Origin: Gammaproteobacteria bacterium UBA2675
GTDB taxonomy: Bacteria > Pseudomonadota > Gammaproteobacteria > Pseudomonadales > Pseudohongiellaceae
Length of the DNA stretch: 64,000 bases
Direction of reading: 5' to 3'
Assembly: GCA_002354805.1 (NCBI GenBank)
Contig: DEMH01000003.1
Coordinates: 62,001-126,000, forward strand
Part shown: one piece after another, positions 25,350 through 33,213 of the stretch
Position numbering within the stretch: the stretch's first letter is position 1
How the letters are laid out: each line of letters opens with the position of its first letter
Notes under the pieces: generated by a model
Told to the model about the DNA's origin: nothing
What the model saw: only the letters and a program-made list of their open reading frames with translations
Database searches by the model: none
Translations under genes and position numbers: made by a program

Positions 25350-25374
25350 AAAGGGAGCTTCGGCTCCCTTTTTT
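25350..25374 (+). terminator. Strong rho-independent terminator of the small transcript
   Basis: AAAGGGAGC (25350-25358), loop TTCG, GCTCCCTTT (25363-25371), then a T run to 25374. A 9-bp stem on a stable UUCG tetraloop is a textbook intrinsic terminator. It ends the small transcript and separates it from the DUF885 gene. Confidence 0.9.
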
Positions 25375-25584
25375 GATCGGGCTCCGGCTGTGTTTTGTTG
25401 TGCCAGTGACCCTCTTAATGTTGATGCCTCGCAGTTTTTGCTCCACCCGCCTGTGTCTTTTGCTCCCAATTTTCTGCCTGGAGCGTCCATCATGATGCAA
25501 CTAATCAAACATCTGTTTTCACGATTTATTTTCACTTCCTTTGCCCGATCGCCATCTTCACACACGAGCCTGTCACTGTCAGGT

Positions 25585-27486
25585 ATGCGCAAGCCTCTGA
25601 CGCAGTTTTGTCTGCTGGCTGGCCTGGCAATGGTGGTGGCGGCCTGCGGACCGTCACAAACTGACTCGGATGAAACGCCTGTCGAAATCAGTGAACAGGT
25701 GGCCGACGCCGCCAGTGATATGCGAACTGGCGCAACAGGCAGTCCCGCAAGTCAGGAGTTCGAGACTTTTCTGGAGGATGTTTTCCAGCAGGAGCTGGAA
25801 GCCTCGCCGCTGTTCAAAACGCAGATCGGCATGATCGACGATGACCTCGAGGCCTACGGACAGTGGGACGATTTTTCTGACCAGGGTGCCATTGATGCAC
25901 ACCAGCGCACACAGCGCTACCTGGCTGAGATGCGTGAGAATTTCTCGCTTGAAGCACTTACACCACAGGAGCAGTTGACCTATCGGTTCATGGAGTTTGA
26001 ATGGCAGATGGACGATCGGCAGTTTCAGGTGCGCGACAGTCAGTATGCCTTCTCTCCAATGCAGGATGTGCTGTCGAGTCTGGTCACTTTTCTGATCAAT
26101 AATCACCGAGTCAGCAGTGAAGCGCATGCCGATGCCTACCTGTCGCGATTGCAGGGTCTGGATACTGTGATCAACAGCGTTATTGAAGAAGCGGAGCGGC
26201 GGGCCGCAGATGGCGTCCTGCTGCCATCTTTTGCCTATCCAAGGCTGCTGAGTTCTGCGCAGGCAATGGTCACTGGTGCAGAGTTTGGCAACGCTGAGGA
26301 GCCCAGTGCGCTGCTGGCAGACTTCAATGCGAAAGTAGATGCGCTGGAGGTAACTGAAGAGCGTGCGCAAGAGCTCAAGACAGCTGCCAGTAGCGCCATG
26401 ACTGAGGTATTTGCACCCGCTGTGGAGCGTTATATGGCATCGCTGCGTGACATGGAGTCGCAGTCCGATGGTCGCGATGGCGTATGGAAGCTGCCCAATG
26501 GCGAAGCATTTTATGCCAGCCAGCTGAACCTGTTTACAACGCGTGATGACTTAAGTGCCCAGCAGATTCACGATATTGGTCTGGCTGAAGTCGCCCGTAT
26601 CCAGGACGAAATGCGCACGATCATGACAGAGGTCGGATTTGACGGCACGCTGGCGGAATTCTTTGAATACCTGCGCACTGATCCGCAGTTCTATCTGCCC
26701 AATACGCCGGAGGGTCGACAGCAGTATCTGGATGATTCAACCGCAATGATCGAACAGGTCATGGAAGTGGCACCCCAGTACTTTGACACGCTGCCAGAGG
26801 CAGCGCTTGAAGTGCGCGCTGTTGAACCTTTCCGCGAAGCAACAGCGACGGGTGCATTTTATAATCAGCCGGCACTGGATGGCTCTCGACCAGGTTACTA
26901 TTACGTCAACCTGTCCAATATGAATGACAACCCGACCTATCTGATGGAATCGCTGGCCTACCATGAAGGCGCCCCAGGTCACCACTTCCAGCTGGCATTG
27001 GCACAGGAGCTTGAAGAGCTGCCCATGCTGCAGCGTCTGACGTTTTACTCTGCCTATGTAGAGGGCTGGGGACTCTATGCCGAGCAGCTTGGCAAGGACA
27101 TGGGGTTCTTCACGGATCCCTACAAGGATTTCGGACGCCTGAGCTACGAGATTTTCCGTGCCGCACGACTGGTCGTGGATACCGGCATTCATCACCTGCG
27201 CTGGACCCGCCAGGAAGCGATTGATTACATGATGGCCAATACTCCGATGACCGAAGGTGATATCACGCCCGAAGTGGAGCGTTACATCGTATGGCCAGGC
27301 CAGGCGGTGTCCTACAAGATCGGTATGATGACCATTCTGGAGCTTCGCGAATTGGCCCGGCAGGAGCTGGGAGACCAGTTTAGCTGGGGTGGCTTCCATG
27401 ACGCCGTGCTGACAGCGGGCTCACTGCCATTGCCCTTGCTGGCTGAACGTGTCGAAGCCTGGATCGAATCAGAACAACAGCCGTAA
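25585..27486 (+). CDS. DUF885 family peptidase-like lipoprotein
   Basis: From ATG 25585 the protein has 633 residues with a standard lipoprotein signal (FCLLAGLAMVVAAC, Cys21). An earlier ATG at 25492 has a better ribosome site (TGGAG) but would put 31 extra residues before the signal, so the start is uncertain. The DUF885 domain carries HEGAPGHH at residues 460-467, a zinc-peptidase-like motif, and the later YVEGWGLYAEQL, both hallmarks of the family. Related proteins are thought to be dipeptidases or carboxypeptidases; activity is inferred. Located at the cell envelope, facing the periplasm or exterior. Confidence 0.88.
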   Translation: MRKPLTQFCLLAGLAMVVAACGPSQTDSDETPVEISEQVADAASDMRTGATGSPASQEFETFLEDVFQQELEASPLFKTQIGMIDDDLEAYGQWDDFSDQGAIDAHQRTQRYLAEMRENFSLEALTPQEQLTYRFMEFEWQMDDRQFQVRDSQYAFSPMQDVLSSLVTFLINNHRVSSEAHADAYLSRLQGLDTVINSVIEEAERRAADGVLLPSFAYPRLLSSAQAMVTGAEFGNAEEPSALLADFNAKVDALEVTEERAQELKTAASSAMTEVFAPAVERYMASLRDMESQSDGRDGVWKLPNGEAFYASQLNLFTTRDDLSAQQIHDIGLAEVARIQDEMRTIMTEVGFDGTLAEFFEYLRTDPQFYLPNTPEGRQQYLDDSTAMIEQVMEVAPQYFDTLPEAALEVRAVEPFREATATGAFYNQPALDGSRPGYYYVNLSNMNDNPTYLMESLAYHEGAPGHHFQLALAQELEELPMLQRLTFYSAYVEGWGLYAEQLGKDMGFFTDPYKDFGRLSYEIFRAARLVVDTGIHHLRWTRQEAIDYMMANTPMTEGDITPEVERYIVWPGQAVSYKIGMMTILELRELARQELGDQFSWGGFHDAVLTAGSLPLPLLAERVEAWIESEQQP

Positions 27487-27518
27487 GCATCGGCAGCAAT
27501 TAATCAGGGAGTTGGACC

Positions 27519-28385
27519 ATGAGTAGTCAGGAGCGCATCGTATTTCTGAATGGCGAATATCTGCCGCAGTCGCAGGCCAGAGTTTCTGTGTTTGACCGCG
27601 GTTTTCTGTTCGGTGATGGAGTCTACGAGGTGATCCCGGTCATTCGTGGCAAGCTGGTCGACGAAGACTACTCGGTAGAGCGGCTGAACCGCAGCCTCAA
27701 TGAAATTGACATGGCCTGGCCCTGCGAGCCAGAGGCCTATCTTGAGATGCTGCGGACACTGATATCGCGTAACGAGCTGGTTGAAGGCAGTGTTTATGTT
27801 CAGGTCACCCGCGGCGTGGCCGAGCGTGATTTTGCCTACCCGGCCGACACGCCAACGTCCCTGATGGCTTACACGGCCAGGCGCGCGCTATTGGATAACC
27901 CGCTGGCGGAGAAAGGCGTCAAGGTCGTGACAGTGCCAGACTTGCGCTGGAAGCGTCGTGACATCAAATCGCTGAACCTGCTGGCGCAGTGTATGGCCAA
28001 GCAACAGGCAGCCAGTGCGGGCGCCTTCGAAGCCTGGATGGTTGAAGACGGGCTCATTACCGAAGGCGCTTCGTCGTCGGCGTTTATCGTAAAGGATGGC
28101 TGTATCATCACGCGCGCACTGTCCAACACCATTCTGCCAGGTATACGTCGCCGGGTTATTCTCGAGCTGATCAATCAGCACGGCATGGCGCTGGAACAGC
28201 GTCCATTCTCTGTCGAGGAAGCACTGCATGCCGATGAAGCCTTCCTTAGCAGCGCCACGACCCTTGTGTTGCCAGTGACTCACGTGGATGGCACTGCCAT
28301 TGGTGATGGCAGGCCGGGCGAAATTGCTACGCGATTGCGCGAGCTGTATGTTGCCAGTCTGCTGGCGGAAGCCGACGGAAAATAG
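27519..28385 (+). CDS. Class IV PLP aminotransferase, D-amino acid transaminase-like
   Basis: 288 residues of the branched-chain/D-amino acid transaminase fold. Motifs: VFDRGFLFGDGVYEVIPV near residues 24-42 and the catalytic lysine in WKRRDIKSLNLLAQ, then EGASSSAFIV and NTILPGIRRR. RGFLFGDGVYEV and IKSLNLL are shared with D-alanine aminotransferase (Dat) rather than IlvE, but 4-amino-4-deoxychorismate lyase is a possible alternative. Cytoplasmic. It sits between the DUF885 peptidase and gamma-glutamyltransferase, 32 and 48 bp away. Confidence 0.83.
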   Translation: MSSQERIVFLNGEYLPQSQARVSVFDRGFLFGDGVYEVIPVIRGKLVDEDYSVERLNRSLNEIDMAWPCEPEAYLEMLRTLISRNELVEGSVYVQVTRGVAERDFAYPADTPTSLMAYTARRALLDNPLAEKGVKVVTVPDLRWKRRDIKSLNLLAQCMAKQQAASAGAFEAWMVEDGLITEGASSSAFIVKDGCIITRALSNTILPGIRRRVILELINQHGMALEQRPFSVEEALHADEAFLSSATTLVLPVTHVDGTAIGDGRPGEIATRLRELYVASLLAEADGK

Positions 28386-28390
28386 TATAA

Positions 28391-28428
28391 CCTTGTCAGG
28401 TTAGGGGGCTAACCTTCAACTGACGAGG
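28391..28428 (+). promoter_or_regulatory. Hairpin that could sequester the ggt ribosome site
   Basis: CCTTGTCAG plus GTTAG (28391-28404) can pair with CTAAC (28409-28413) and CTGACGAGG (28420-28428), with a six-base bulge on the 3' side. The GAGG ribosome site of ggt (28425-28428, ATG at 28434) lies in the 3' arm, so folding would mask it. Alternatively it ends the transaminase transcript, but there is no T tract. Confidence 0.45.
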
Positions 28429-28433
28429 TTGTT

Positions 28434-30137
28434 ATGCACAAGAGTCTTTTCGCCCGCGCATTTGCCATTGCGCTGGTTGTTCTATTGCCGGTTACGCTGT
28501 TCGCCGAAGGTGGTCGTACCCCACTTCGCGTGGAGAATGGCATTGTGACCAGCGCGTCACGCCTGGCGTCAGAAGTAGGCGTTGATATTCTCCAGCAGGG
28601 CGGCAATGCCGTCGATGCTGCCGTTGCTACGGCATTTGCACTGGCCGTCACCTGGCCGACAGCAGGCAATATTGGTGGTGGTGGCTTCATGGTCTATCAC
28701 GGCGCCGATGGCCACGCGACGACCTTCGATTTCCGCGAGAAAGCACCGCTGGCGTCTACTGAACGCATGTATGTCGGCGATGACGGTCAAAGCAACAACA
28801 TGCAGCATCGTGGATTTATGTCGGTGGGTGTGCCCGGCACGGTTGCGGGCCTGGTGCTGGCGCATGAGAAGCAGGGCAATCTGCCGTGGGCGACACTGGT
28901 CGAGCCGGCGATCCGCCTGGCGCGCGACGGCATACCAATCACCTACGCCCTGTATGACGGCTTCAGTCGCAACCAGGCCAACTGGGACCGGTATCCATCC
29001 TCAGCCGCTGTTTTCCGCAAGCCTGATGGTTCCCACTATCAACTGGGTGATACCTGGATGCAGCCAGATCTGGCACGCACGCTGGAGCGCATCCGTGATG
29101 AGGGGCACGATGGTTTTTATCGTGGCGAGAACGCCCGTATGCTGGCCAGTTTCATGCAGGCCAATGGGGGTCTGATCACCGAGGAAGACCTGGCACGTTA
29201 TGAGGCTGTTGAGCGCGAACCGGTGCGTGGCAGCTATCGTGGTTATGATGTGATTAGTATGCCGCCACCCAGCTCCGGTGGTGTTGGTATCATCCAGATG
29301 CTGAATATTCTTGAGGGCTTCGATCTTGCTGAGATGGGGCATAACTCGGCGCAGTATCTGCATGTGCTGACCGAAGCCATGCGTCGTTCCTACGCCAGTC
29401 GTGCCGAGTTTCTCGGTGATCCTGACTTCAATCCGGATATGCCAGTAGACCGTCTCATCAGCAAAGACTATGCGGACAGCCTGCGTGCCAGCATTGATAT
29501 GGATCGTGCATCGGTCAGCGATGAGAGTCGCTTCTCCCAGGTCTATGTGAGCGAGGATACTACGCACTTTTCGGTGGTGGACGCCGAAGGCAATATGGTC
29601 TCGCTGACCTACACGCTGGAGCAGAGCTACGGCTCACGAATTGTGGCTGAGGGAGGTGGTTATCTGCTCAACAATGAAATGGGCGACTTCAATCCAGTGC
29701 CAGGTGTCACTAACAGAGACGGGCAGATCGGCACGCCGCCCAATCTGCTGGCGCCTGAAAAGCGCATGCTGTCCAGCATGTCTCCGACCATTGTTGCGCA
29801 GGGCGGGCGTCCCGTGCTGGCCATTGGCAGCCCGGGTGGCCGCACGATCATTAATACGACGCTGCAGGTGATCCTTAACATGATCGATCACGACATGAAC
29901 GTGGCGCAGGCTGTTGAAGCTGGCCGCATTCATCACCAGTGGCTGCCCGATGTCACCAGCATGGAAGAGCTGATGTTCTCACCGGATACCATCCGACTCT
30001 ATGAAGCCAAAGGCCATACTGTTCGCGTGCGTGGCAGCCAGGGCTCTGCAATGGGTGTCTATCATGACTGGGACACAGGCATTGTGCATGGTTCAGCAGA
30101 TTCGCGTCAGGGTGACAGTGCAGCAGTGGGCTATTAA
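28434..30137 (+). CDS. ggt: Gamma-glutamyltransferase (glutathione hydrolase) proenzyme
   Basis: 567 residues with a signal peptide (MHKSLFARAFAIALVVLLP... to LFAEGG), so periplasmic. Cleaves the gamma-glutamyl bond of glutathione and similar peptides, or transfers the group. The proenzyme self-cleaves before Thr376 in EDTTHFSVVD, which becomes the catalytic N-terminus of the small subunit. Further motifs: GGGGFMVYH, MPPPSSGGVGIIQML and GSPGGRTIINTTLQ. Its 3' end overlaps the convergent rlmE stop by 4 bp. Confidence 0.95.
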   Translation: MHKSLFARAFAIALVVLLPVTLFAEGGRTPLRVENGIVTSASRLASEVGVDILQQGGNAVDAAVATAFALAVTWPTAGNIGGGGFMVYHGADGHATTFDFREKAPLASTERMYVGDDGQSNNMQHRGFMSVGVPGTVAGLVLAHEKQGNLPWATLVEPAIRLARDGIPITYALYDGFSRNQANWDRYPSSAAVFRKPDGSHYQLGDTWMQPDLARTLERIRDEGHDGFYRGENARMLASFMQANGGLITEEDLARYEAVEREPVRGSYRGYDVISMPPPSSGGVGIIQMLNILEGFDLAEMGHNSAQYLHVLTEAMRRSYASRAEFLGDPDFNPDMPVDRLISKDYADSLRASIDMDRASVSDESRFSQVYVSEDTTHFSVVDAEGNMVSLTYTLEQSYGSRIVAEGGGYLLNNEMGDFNPVPGVTNRDGQIGTPPNLLAPEKRMLSSMSPTIVAQGGRPVLAIGSPGGRTIINTTLQVILNMIDHDMNVAQAVEAGRIHHQWLPDVTSMEELMFSPDTIRLYEAKGHTVRVRGSQGSAMGVYHDWDTGIVHGSADSRQGDSAAVGY

Positions 30138-30757
30138 GCGCCGTTAAAGCCTTTAGCCACCAGATACACCTCCCGTGAACGAGCGCGGGAGGCATCTGGC
30201 TTGCGGATTACAACTTTGTTGAAACTGCTGCGTACATCCTTGACGTAGTCGTCATAGCCTTCGCCGTGAAATACCTTGGCGACAAAGTCGCCACCAGGCT
30301 TCAGTGTTTCACGAGCCATATCCAGTGCCAGTTCCACCAGGTACATCGAAGCTGCCTGATCGGCCGCATTCACACCACTGATATTTGGTGCCATATCCGA
30401 CATCACCAGATCGGCCTGCTGTCCGCCCAGGCTGGCCATGATCTGATCGAACACCTCCTGTTCAGTGAAGTCGCCCTGTATAAAATCAACATCAGCGATG
30501 GAGTCCATGGGCAGGATATCGGAGGCTATCACGCGGCCTTTGGGCTCGACCATTGGTGCGACCACCTGTGACCAGCCGCCTGGCGCTGAGCCAAGGTCCA
30601 GCACCAGCATGCCAGGCTTGATAAGCCTGTCCTTGTCGATCAGCTCTATCAGCTTGTAGCTGGCTCGCGAGCGATAACCGTCGCGCTGGGCCTGTTTGAC
30701 GTATGGGTCGTTGACATGCTCATTGAGCCAACGGCCACTGCTTTTGGATCGGGCCAT
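30134..30757 (-). CDS. rlmE: 23S rRNA 2'-O-ribose U2552 methyltransferase RlmE
   Basis: 207 residues, the size of E. coli RlmE (FtsJ/RrmJ). SAM motif LDLGSAPGGWSQV at residues 53-65; catalytic residues Lys35, Asp121, Lys161 and Glu196 match E. coli Lys38, Asp124, Lys164 and Glu199 with a constant shift of three. Methylates U2552 in the A loop of the large subunit. In many gammaproteobacteria rlmE precedes ftsH; here the minus-strand gene ends against ggt and ftsH is absent, so the usual linkage is broken. Confidence 0.95.
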   Translation of the reverse strand: MARSKSSGRWLNEHVNDPYVKQAQRDGYRSRASYKLIELIDKDRLIKPGMLVLDLGSAPGGWSQVVAPMVEPKGRVIASDILPMDSIADVDFIQGDFTEQEVFDQIMASLGGQQADLVMSDMAPNISGVNAADQAASMYLVELALDMARETLKPGGDFVAKVFHGEGYDDYVKDVRSSFNKVVIRKPDASRARSREVYLVAKGFNGA

Positions 30758-30846
30758 AATTTGCTTTCGAAGAGTGACTTTTTACGGAGCAGAGCATAGC
30801 ATATCCGCCCATAAACCTCTGCCGGTGTCGCCGGCCAGGACTCATC

Positions 30847-32466
30847 ATGATTCGCTTGACTGAACTTGCTTTGCCGCTCGACCATGCCCCCGAGGCCCTG
30901 CCTGCCGCCATCGCGCATCGGCTTGGTGTCCCGCAGGAGGATCTTCTCAATGTCGTTGTGTTCAAGCGCAGCTATGACGCGCGCAAAAAGAACAGCGAAA
31001 TTACCTTTGTCTATATTGTCGACGTTGAAGTGCGAGATGAGGCCGCTGTACTCGCTGCGGCAGGCAATAACACGCATATCAGGCCGGCACCGGACACCAA
31101 CTACTATCAGGTTGCCAGCGCGCCTGCAAATTTGACCGATCGCCCCGTCATCGTTGGTTTTGGCCCCTGTGGCCTGTTTGCGGCACTGATTCTGGCGCAG
31201 ATGGGCTTTCGGCCCATAGTGCTGGAGCGTGGCCGCAATGTTCGCCAACGCACTCAGGACACCTGGGCATTGTGGCGCAAGCGACAGCTGACGCCCGAGT
31301 CCAACGTCCAGTTTGGTGAGGGTGGTGCTGGCCTGTTCTCTGATGGCAAATTGTACAGTCAGATCAAAGACCCAAAATTCTATGGTCGCAAAGTGATGCA
31401 GGAGTTTGTGCAGGCCGGCGCACCTGAGGAGATACTGTACGTCAGCAAGCCGCATATCGGCACATTCCGTTTGACCGGTGTCGTGGCAGCCATGCGCAAG
31501 CAGATTGAGTCATTGGGCGGCGAGATACGTTTTGAAAGCCGCGTCGTGGACTTTCTGATAGGTGACGACGGTATGGAAGGCGTTGTACTGGAGTCGGGCG
31601 AACAGATCATGTCCAGGCATGTTGTGCTGGCGCTTGGTCACAGCTCACGGGACACTTTCCGTCAGTTGCATGCCCGTGGTGTATTCATGGAAGCCAAGCC
31701 GTTTGCAATAGGCTTCCGGATTGAGCACCCGCAGTCCCTGATCGACAGGGCCAGGTTGGGCAAGTACGCGGGACACCCGGCACTGGGTGCGGCGGATTAC
31801 AAACTGGTTCATCACGCGAAGAATGGCCGGTCTGTTTACAGTTTCTGCATGTGTCCGGGTGGCACTGTGGTGGCCGCGACCTCGGAAACCGGTCGCGTTG
31901 TGACCAACGGCATGAGCCAGTATTCACGCAATGAGCGCAATGCCAATGCCGGTATTGTTGTTGGCATCAGCCCGGAGCAGGATTTCCCGGGTGGCCCGCT
32001 GGCAGGGCTTGCCTTGCAGGAGGCTCTGGAAACTCAGGCCTATCACCTGGGTGGCGAGGACTACAGTGCGCCGGCGCAACTGGTAGGAGATTTTATTCGC
32101 AGGAAGTCATCAGAAAAGTTGGGTGACGTGATCCCTTCTTACAAGCCTGGCATTAGATTAGGTTCGCTTGACAGTGCCCTTCCTGAGTACGCGATTGATG
32201 CCATTCGCGAGGCCTTGCCAGTGTTTGGCCGACAGATTCGCGGTTTCGATCGGGACGACGCCGTGCTGACGGGTATTGAATCAAGAACGTCATCTCCGGT
32301 CCGGCTGACGCGCGACAAGCAGACCCTGCAGAGCCTGAACACGCGTGGCCTGTATCCAGCGGGAGAGGGTGCCGGTTACGCTGGTGGCATTCTGTCAGCT
32401 GGTGTGGATGGTATCAAGGTTGCTGAAGCAGTCGCGTTGGCGATAACACAGGGACAGAAAGGCTGA
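30847..32466 (+). CDS. FAD-dependent oxidoreductase (COG2509-type dehydrogenase)
   Basis: 539 residues. An N-terminal domain of about 95 residues (VVVFKRSYDARKKNSEITFVY) precedes the Rossmann dinucleotide motif VGFGPCGLFAAL near residue 103 and the FAD segment NVQFGEGGAGLFSDGKLYSQ. The C-terminal LYPAGEGAGYAGGILSAGVDG is the second FAD-binding motif. This is the widespread uncharacterised dehydrogenase family; its substrate is not known. The methyltransferase gene starts 6 bases after its stop, so the two are likely one operon. It is divergent from rlmE across 89 bp. Confidence 0.88.
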   Translation: MIRLTELALPLDHAPEALPAAIAHRLGVPQEDLLNVVVFKRSYDARKKNSEITFVYIVDVEVRDEAAVLAAAGNNTHIRPAPDTNYYQVASAPANLTDRPVIVGFGPCGLFAALILAQMGFRPIVLERGRNVRQRTQDTWALWRKRQLTPESNVQFGEGGAGLFSDGKLYSQIKDPKFYGRKVMQEFVQAGAPEEILYVSKPHIGTFRLTGVVAAMRKQIESLGGEIRFESRVVDFLIGDDGMEGVVLESGEQIMSRHVVLALGHSSRDTFRQLHARGVFMEAKPFAIGFRIEHPQSLIDRARLGKYAGHPALGAADYKLVHHAKNGRSVYSFCMCPGGTVVAATSETGRVVTNGMSQYSRNERNANAGIVVGISPEQDFPGGPLAGLALQEALETQAYHLGGEDYSAPAQLVGDFIRRKSSEKLGDVIPSYKPGIRLGSLDSALPEYAIDAIREALPVFGRQIRGFDRDDAVLTGIESRTSSPVRLTRDKQTLQSLNTRGLYPAGEGAGYAGGILSAGVDGIKVAEAVALAITQGQKG

Positions 32467-32472
32467 GCGTTA

Positions 32473-33213
32473 ATGGGTGAATTGACAACAGACCTGATCA
32501 GGAAGCTGCACCAGAAAAAGTACCGTCAGCAGGCGGGATACTTTCTTGCTGAGGGTGAGCATCTGGTTCAGGAGCTGGAGAAAGCTTCTGAGTTCAATCT
32601 TGCTCTGCAGGCGAGTGAATTGCTGGTAACAGAGCGTTTTGAAGGCTGGCCAGGGCGTCTTCGCAAACGTGTGGTCAGCGAAGCGCTCATGAGCAAATTG
32701 ACAGATACGCGCTCGCCGCAGGGAATCATAGCCTGTGTGCCAATGGCGGCGATTCAGTCTGGTAGTGGCGTAGCGGCAAAAGCGGAACGCTCAGTCTACT
32801 TTCATGAAATACAGGATCCCGGTAATTTGGGCACCATACTGCGCACACTGGCGTGGTTCGGTGGTTTTCGTTGTCTGTTAAGTCCGGGCAGTGTTGATCC
32901 ATTCAATAGCAAGGTGGTTCGTGCCAGCATGGGGGCAATCTTCCATGTGCCAGTTGAATGTGACATTACGCCGGGGCAGCTGCAGCTGTGCCACGCGGAT
33001 ATCGCCTGTCTCGGCATGCAGGGCGAGTCGCTGAAGTCGGCAGCGTTCCGACACAGCCGTTGCCTGGTATTTGGAAATGAGGCCCGAGGGTTGCCAGCGG
33101 GTCTGGTTTTGGCGGCGGGCACAACGGTTTATTCGATACCGGGTAGCGGCGCCATAGACTCTTTAAACCTTGCCAGCGCAGTCAATATGAGTATTTATGA
33201 GCTCATGCGCTGA
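32473..33213 (+). CDS. SpoU/TrmH-family RNA 2'-O-ribose methyltransferase
   Basis: 246 residues with the three SPOUT motifs of the SpoU family: DPGNLGTILRTLAWFG (motif 1), VFGNEARGLP (motif 2) and IPGSGAIDSLNLASAVNMSIYE (motif 3). An N-terminal substrate-binding domain of about 80 residues is present, as in RlmB and TsnR types. The target nucleotide in rRNA or tRNA cannot be named. Its 3' end overlaps the convergent diguanylate cyclase gene by 11 bp. Confidence 0.9.
   Translation: MGELTTDLIRKLHQKKYRQQAGYFLAEGEHLVQELEKASEFNLALQASELLVTERFEGWPGRLRKRVVSEALMSKLTDTRSPQGIIACVPMAAIQSGSGVAAKAERSVYFHEIQDPGNLGTILRTLAWFGGFRCLLSPGSVDPFNSKVVRASMGAIFHVPVECDITPGQLQLCHADIACLGMQGESLKSAAFRHSRCLVFGNEARGLPAGLVLAAGTTVYSIPGSGAIDSLNLASAVNMSIYELMR

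Larger units (their letters stand above)
25120..25374 (+). ncRNA. Structured small transcript with an embedded small ORF
   Basis: About 255 bases bounded by the promoter at 25084-25113 and the terminator at 25350-25374. Perfect inverted repeats predict a chain of hairpins: GCAGGA/TCCTGC (25204-25209 with 25217-25222), TCCACT/AGTGGA (25237-25242 with 25251-25256), CGGAT/ATCCG (25260-25264 with 25273-25277) and TGGTTCC/GGAACCA (25323-25329 with 25333-25339, loop ATT). The first hairpin lies at the end of the small ORF. I do not recognise a known RNA family. It could be a dual-function RNA, a peptide mRNA with a protective 3' end, or a leader of the DUF885 gene downstream. No experimental support. 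Confidence 0.5.

Noticed and set aside
25120..25374. CsrB/RsmZ-type sRNA because of many GGA triplets
   Set aside because: The GGA triplets lie mostly in stems or in the ribosome site, not in hairpin loops as needed for CsrA binding.
25303..25584. Extended N-terminus of the DUF885 protein from 25303
   Set aside because: It would start before a strong terminator and put 94 residues before a standard lipoprotein signal.
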